From Chara braunii (taxonomy: Eukaryota > Streptophyta > Charophyceae > Charales > Characeae): a stretch of DNA of 40,448 nucleotides. The DNA lies in NCBI GenBank assembly GCA_003427395.1, contig BFEA01000548.1, positions 760,061 to 800,508 of the forward strand. Reading direction: 5' to 3'. The translations under genes and the position numbers were made by a program. Positions 38,997 to 40,448 of the stretch are shown here, in pieces. The notes under the pieces are model-generated. The model was given only the letters and a program-made list of their open reading frames with translations. It was not told where the DNA came from and made no database searches. Position 1 is the first letter of the stretch; every line of letters begins with the position of its first letter.

Positions 38997-40448
38997 TCCG
39001 GTTCCAACTTGGTTGATCTTTCCTCTATATGCATGTGCTTTCCATTAGTTCAAACTTCTCATTGTCAAGTTCGTGTGTGTTGATCTTTCCTCCATGTGCA
39101 TGTGCTCTTCATTAGTTGAACCTTCTCATTGCCAAATTCATGTGTGTTGATCTTTCCTCCATGTGCATGTGCTCTTCATTAGTTCAATCTTCTCATTGTC
39201 AAGTCCATGTGAGTTGATCTTTCCTCCATGTGCATGTACTCTTCATTAGTTCAATCTTCTAATTGTCCAGCTCACGTGTGTTGTAGTGTTCTGGTTCATA
39301 CTTAGTTGATCTTTCCTCCATGTGCATGTGCCTTTCACTAGTTCAATCTTCTCAAGTTCATGTGTGTTGTGATGTTCCGGTTCATACTTAGTTGATCTTT
39401 CCTCCATGTGCAAATGCTTTTCACTAGTTCCACCTTCACATTGTCAAGTTCATGTGTATTGTGGTGTTCCGGTTCAGACTTAGTTGATCTCTCCTTCATA
39501 TGCATGTGCTTTTCACTAGTTCAACCTTCTCATTGTCAAGCCCATGTGTGCTGTAGTGTTCTGGTTCACGCTTAGTTGATCTCTCCGTCATGTACATGTG
39601 CTTTTCACTAGTTCTACCTTCACATTATCAAGTTCATGTGTGTTGTGATGTTCCGGTTCTTACTTAGATGATCTTCTCTCCATCTGCATGTGCCTTTCAC
39701 TAGTTCCATCTTCTTATTGTCAAGTTCATGTGTGTTGTAATGTTCCGGCTCATACTTAGTTGATTTTCTCTTCATGTGCATGTGCCTTTCACTAGTTCAA
39801 TCTTCTCATTGTCAAGCTCACGTTTATTGTAGTGTTCCGGTTCATACTTAGTTGGTCTCTCCTTCATGTGCATATGCTTTTCACTAGTTCAACCTTCTCA
39901 CTGTCAAGCTCACGAGTGTTGTAGTGTTCCGGTTCACACTTAGTTGATCTCTCTGTCATGTACATGTGCTTTTCACTAGTTCCACCTTCACATTGTCAAG
40001 TTCATGTGTATTGTGATGTTCCGGTTCATACTTAGTTGATCTCTCCTTCATGAGCATGTGCCTTTCACTAGTCCAATCTTCTCATTGTCAAGTTCATGTG
40101 TGTTGTGATGTTCCGGTTCATACTTAGTTGATCTTCTCTCCATGTGCATATGCCTTTCACTAGTTCCATTTTCTCATTGTCAAGTTCATGTGTGTTGTAC
40201 TGTTCCGGTTCATACTTAGTTGATCTTCTCTCCATGTGCATGTGCCTTTCACTAGTTCAATCTTCTCATTGTCAAGCTCGTGTGTATTGTAGTGTTCCGT
40301 TTCATACTTAGTTGATCTCTCCTCCATGTGCATGTGTTTTTCACTAGCTCAACCTTCTCATTGTCAAGTTCATGTGTGTTGTAGTGTTCCGGTTCATACT
40401 TAGTTGATCTTACCTCCATGTGCATGTGCTCTTTATTAGTTCATTGTC
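38997..40448. repeat. Satellite block C, 92-bp monomer with four 67-bp variants, continues off the window
   Basis: GTTGATCT-type anchors are at 39012, 39079, 39146 and 39213 (67 bp apart), then 39305, 39391 (86), 39483, 39575, 39667, 39759, 39851, 39943, 40035, 40127, 40219, 40311 and 40403 (92 apart). The short units lack a 25-bp segment that holds TGTTCCGGTTCATACTTA. The array is still running at the last base. Confidence 0.93.

Overview
The window looks like repeat-dense nuclear DNA of a streptophyte (a land plant or, more likely in my view, a charophyte alga such as Chara). That assignment is inference. It rests on chromodomain-type Ty3/gypsy elements primed by initiator tRNA-Met, a Penelope-like element with its GIY-YIG nuclease upstream of the reverse transcriptase (RT), the absence of recognisable host genes, and scaffold gaps. 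I see no rRNA or tRNA gene, no CRISPR array and no bacterial feature.

Layout from left to right. (1) 1-~6950: a decayed plus-strand Ty3/gypsy element (E1) with gag, protease, RT, RNase H, integrase and a chromodomain-like tail. It is broken by frameshifts and stops, and its 5' LTR probably lies off the left edge. An 11-copy W-box-like array and a conserved hairpin sit in its leader. (2) 7451-14304: a minus-strand Penelope-like element. Reading 5' to 3' on the minus strand it has a charged ORF1 with a SAP-like motif, then GIY-YIG, then RT. It carries two small inverted-repeat insertions (MITE-like) with related ends, and is flanked by about 480-520 bp direct repeats. (3) 14305-16279: a 188-bp gap, TC microsatellites, a 35-bp tandem repeat and the LTR-like end of the next element. 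(4) 16280-~21121: a second, minus-strand Ty3/gypsy element (E2) that has lost its RNase H, with repeats at the deletion junction. (5) 21138-21267: ten 13-bp repeats carrying TGACGTGG. (6) 21817-30819: the best-bounded element, E3, a minus-strand Ty3/gypsy with two ~1.02-kb LTRs, PPT, PBS and a 4-5 bp target duplication. Its gag is intact; pol has stops, frameshifts and a mutated RT active site. About 0.6 kb inside one LTR is inverted relative to the other. (7) ~30900-34617: plus-strand element E4, with a perfect initiator-Met PBS, a leader full of TGACGTGG motifs and a decayed gag, but no recognisable pol. (8) 34618-37915: non-coding or unrecognisable sequence. (9) 38040-40448: a satellite array of roughly 91/92-bp monomers in three successive diverged blocks, running off the right edge.

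The elements form a nested cluster. E3 sits between the minus-strand E2 and the plus-strand E4. Removing E3 brings together two TGACGTGG-bearing stretches in the same orientation, which suggests E3 landed in the 5' part of E4. The most notable observations are the E1/E3 leader hairpin preserved by different stem sequences, the internal LTR inversion, the permuted Penelope-like element, and the repeated bZIP/W-box-like motifs in element leaders.
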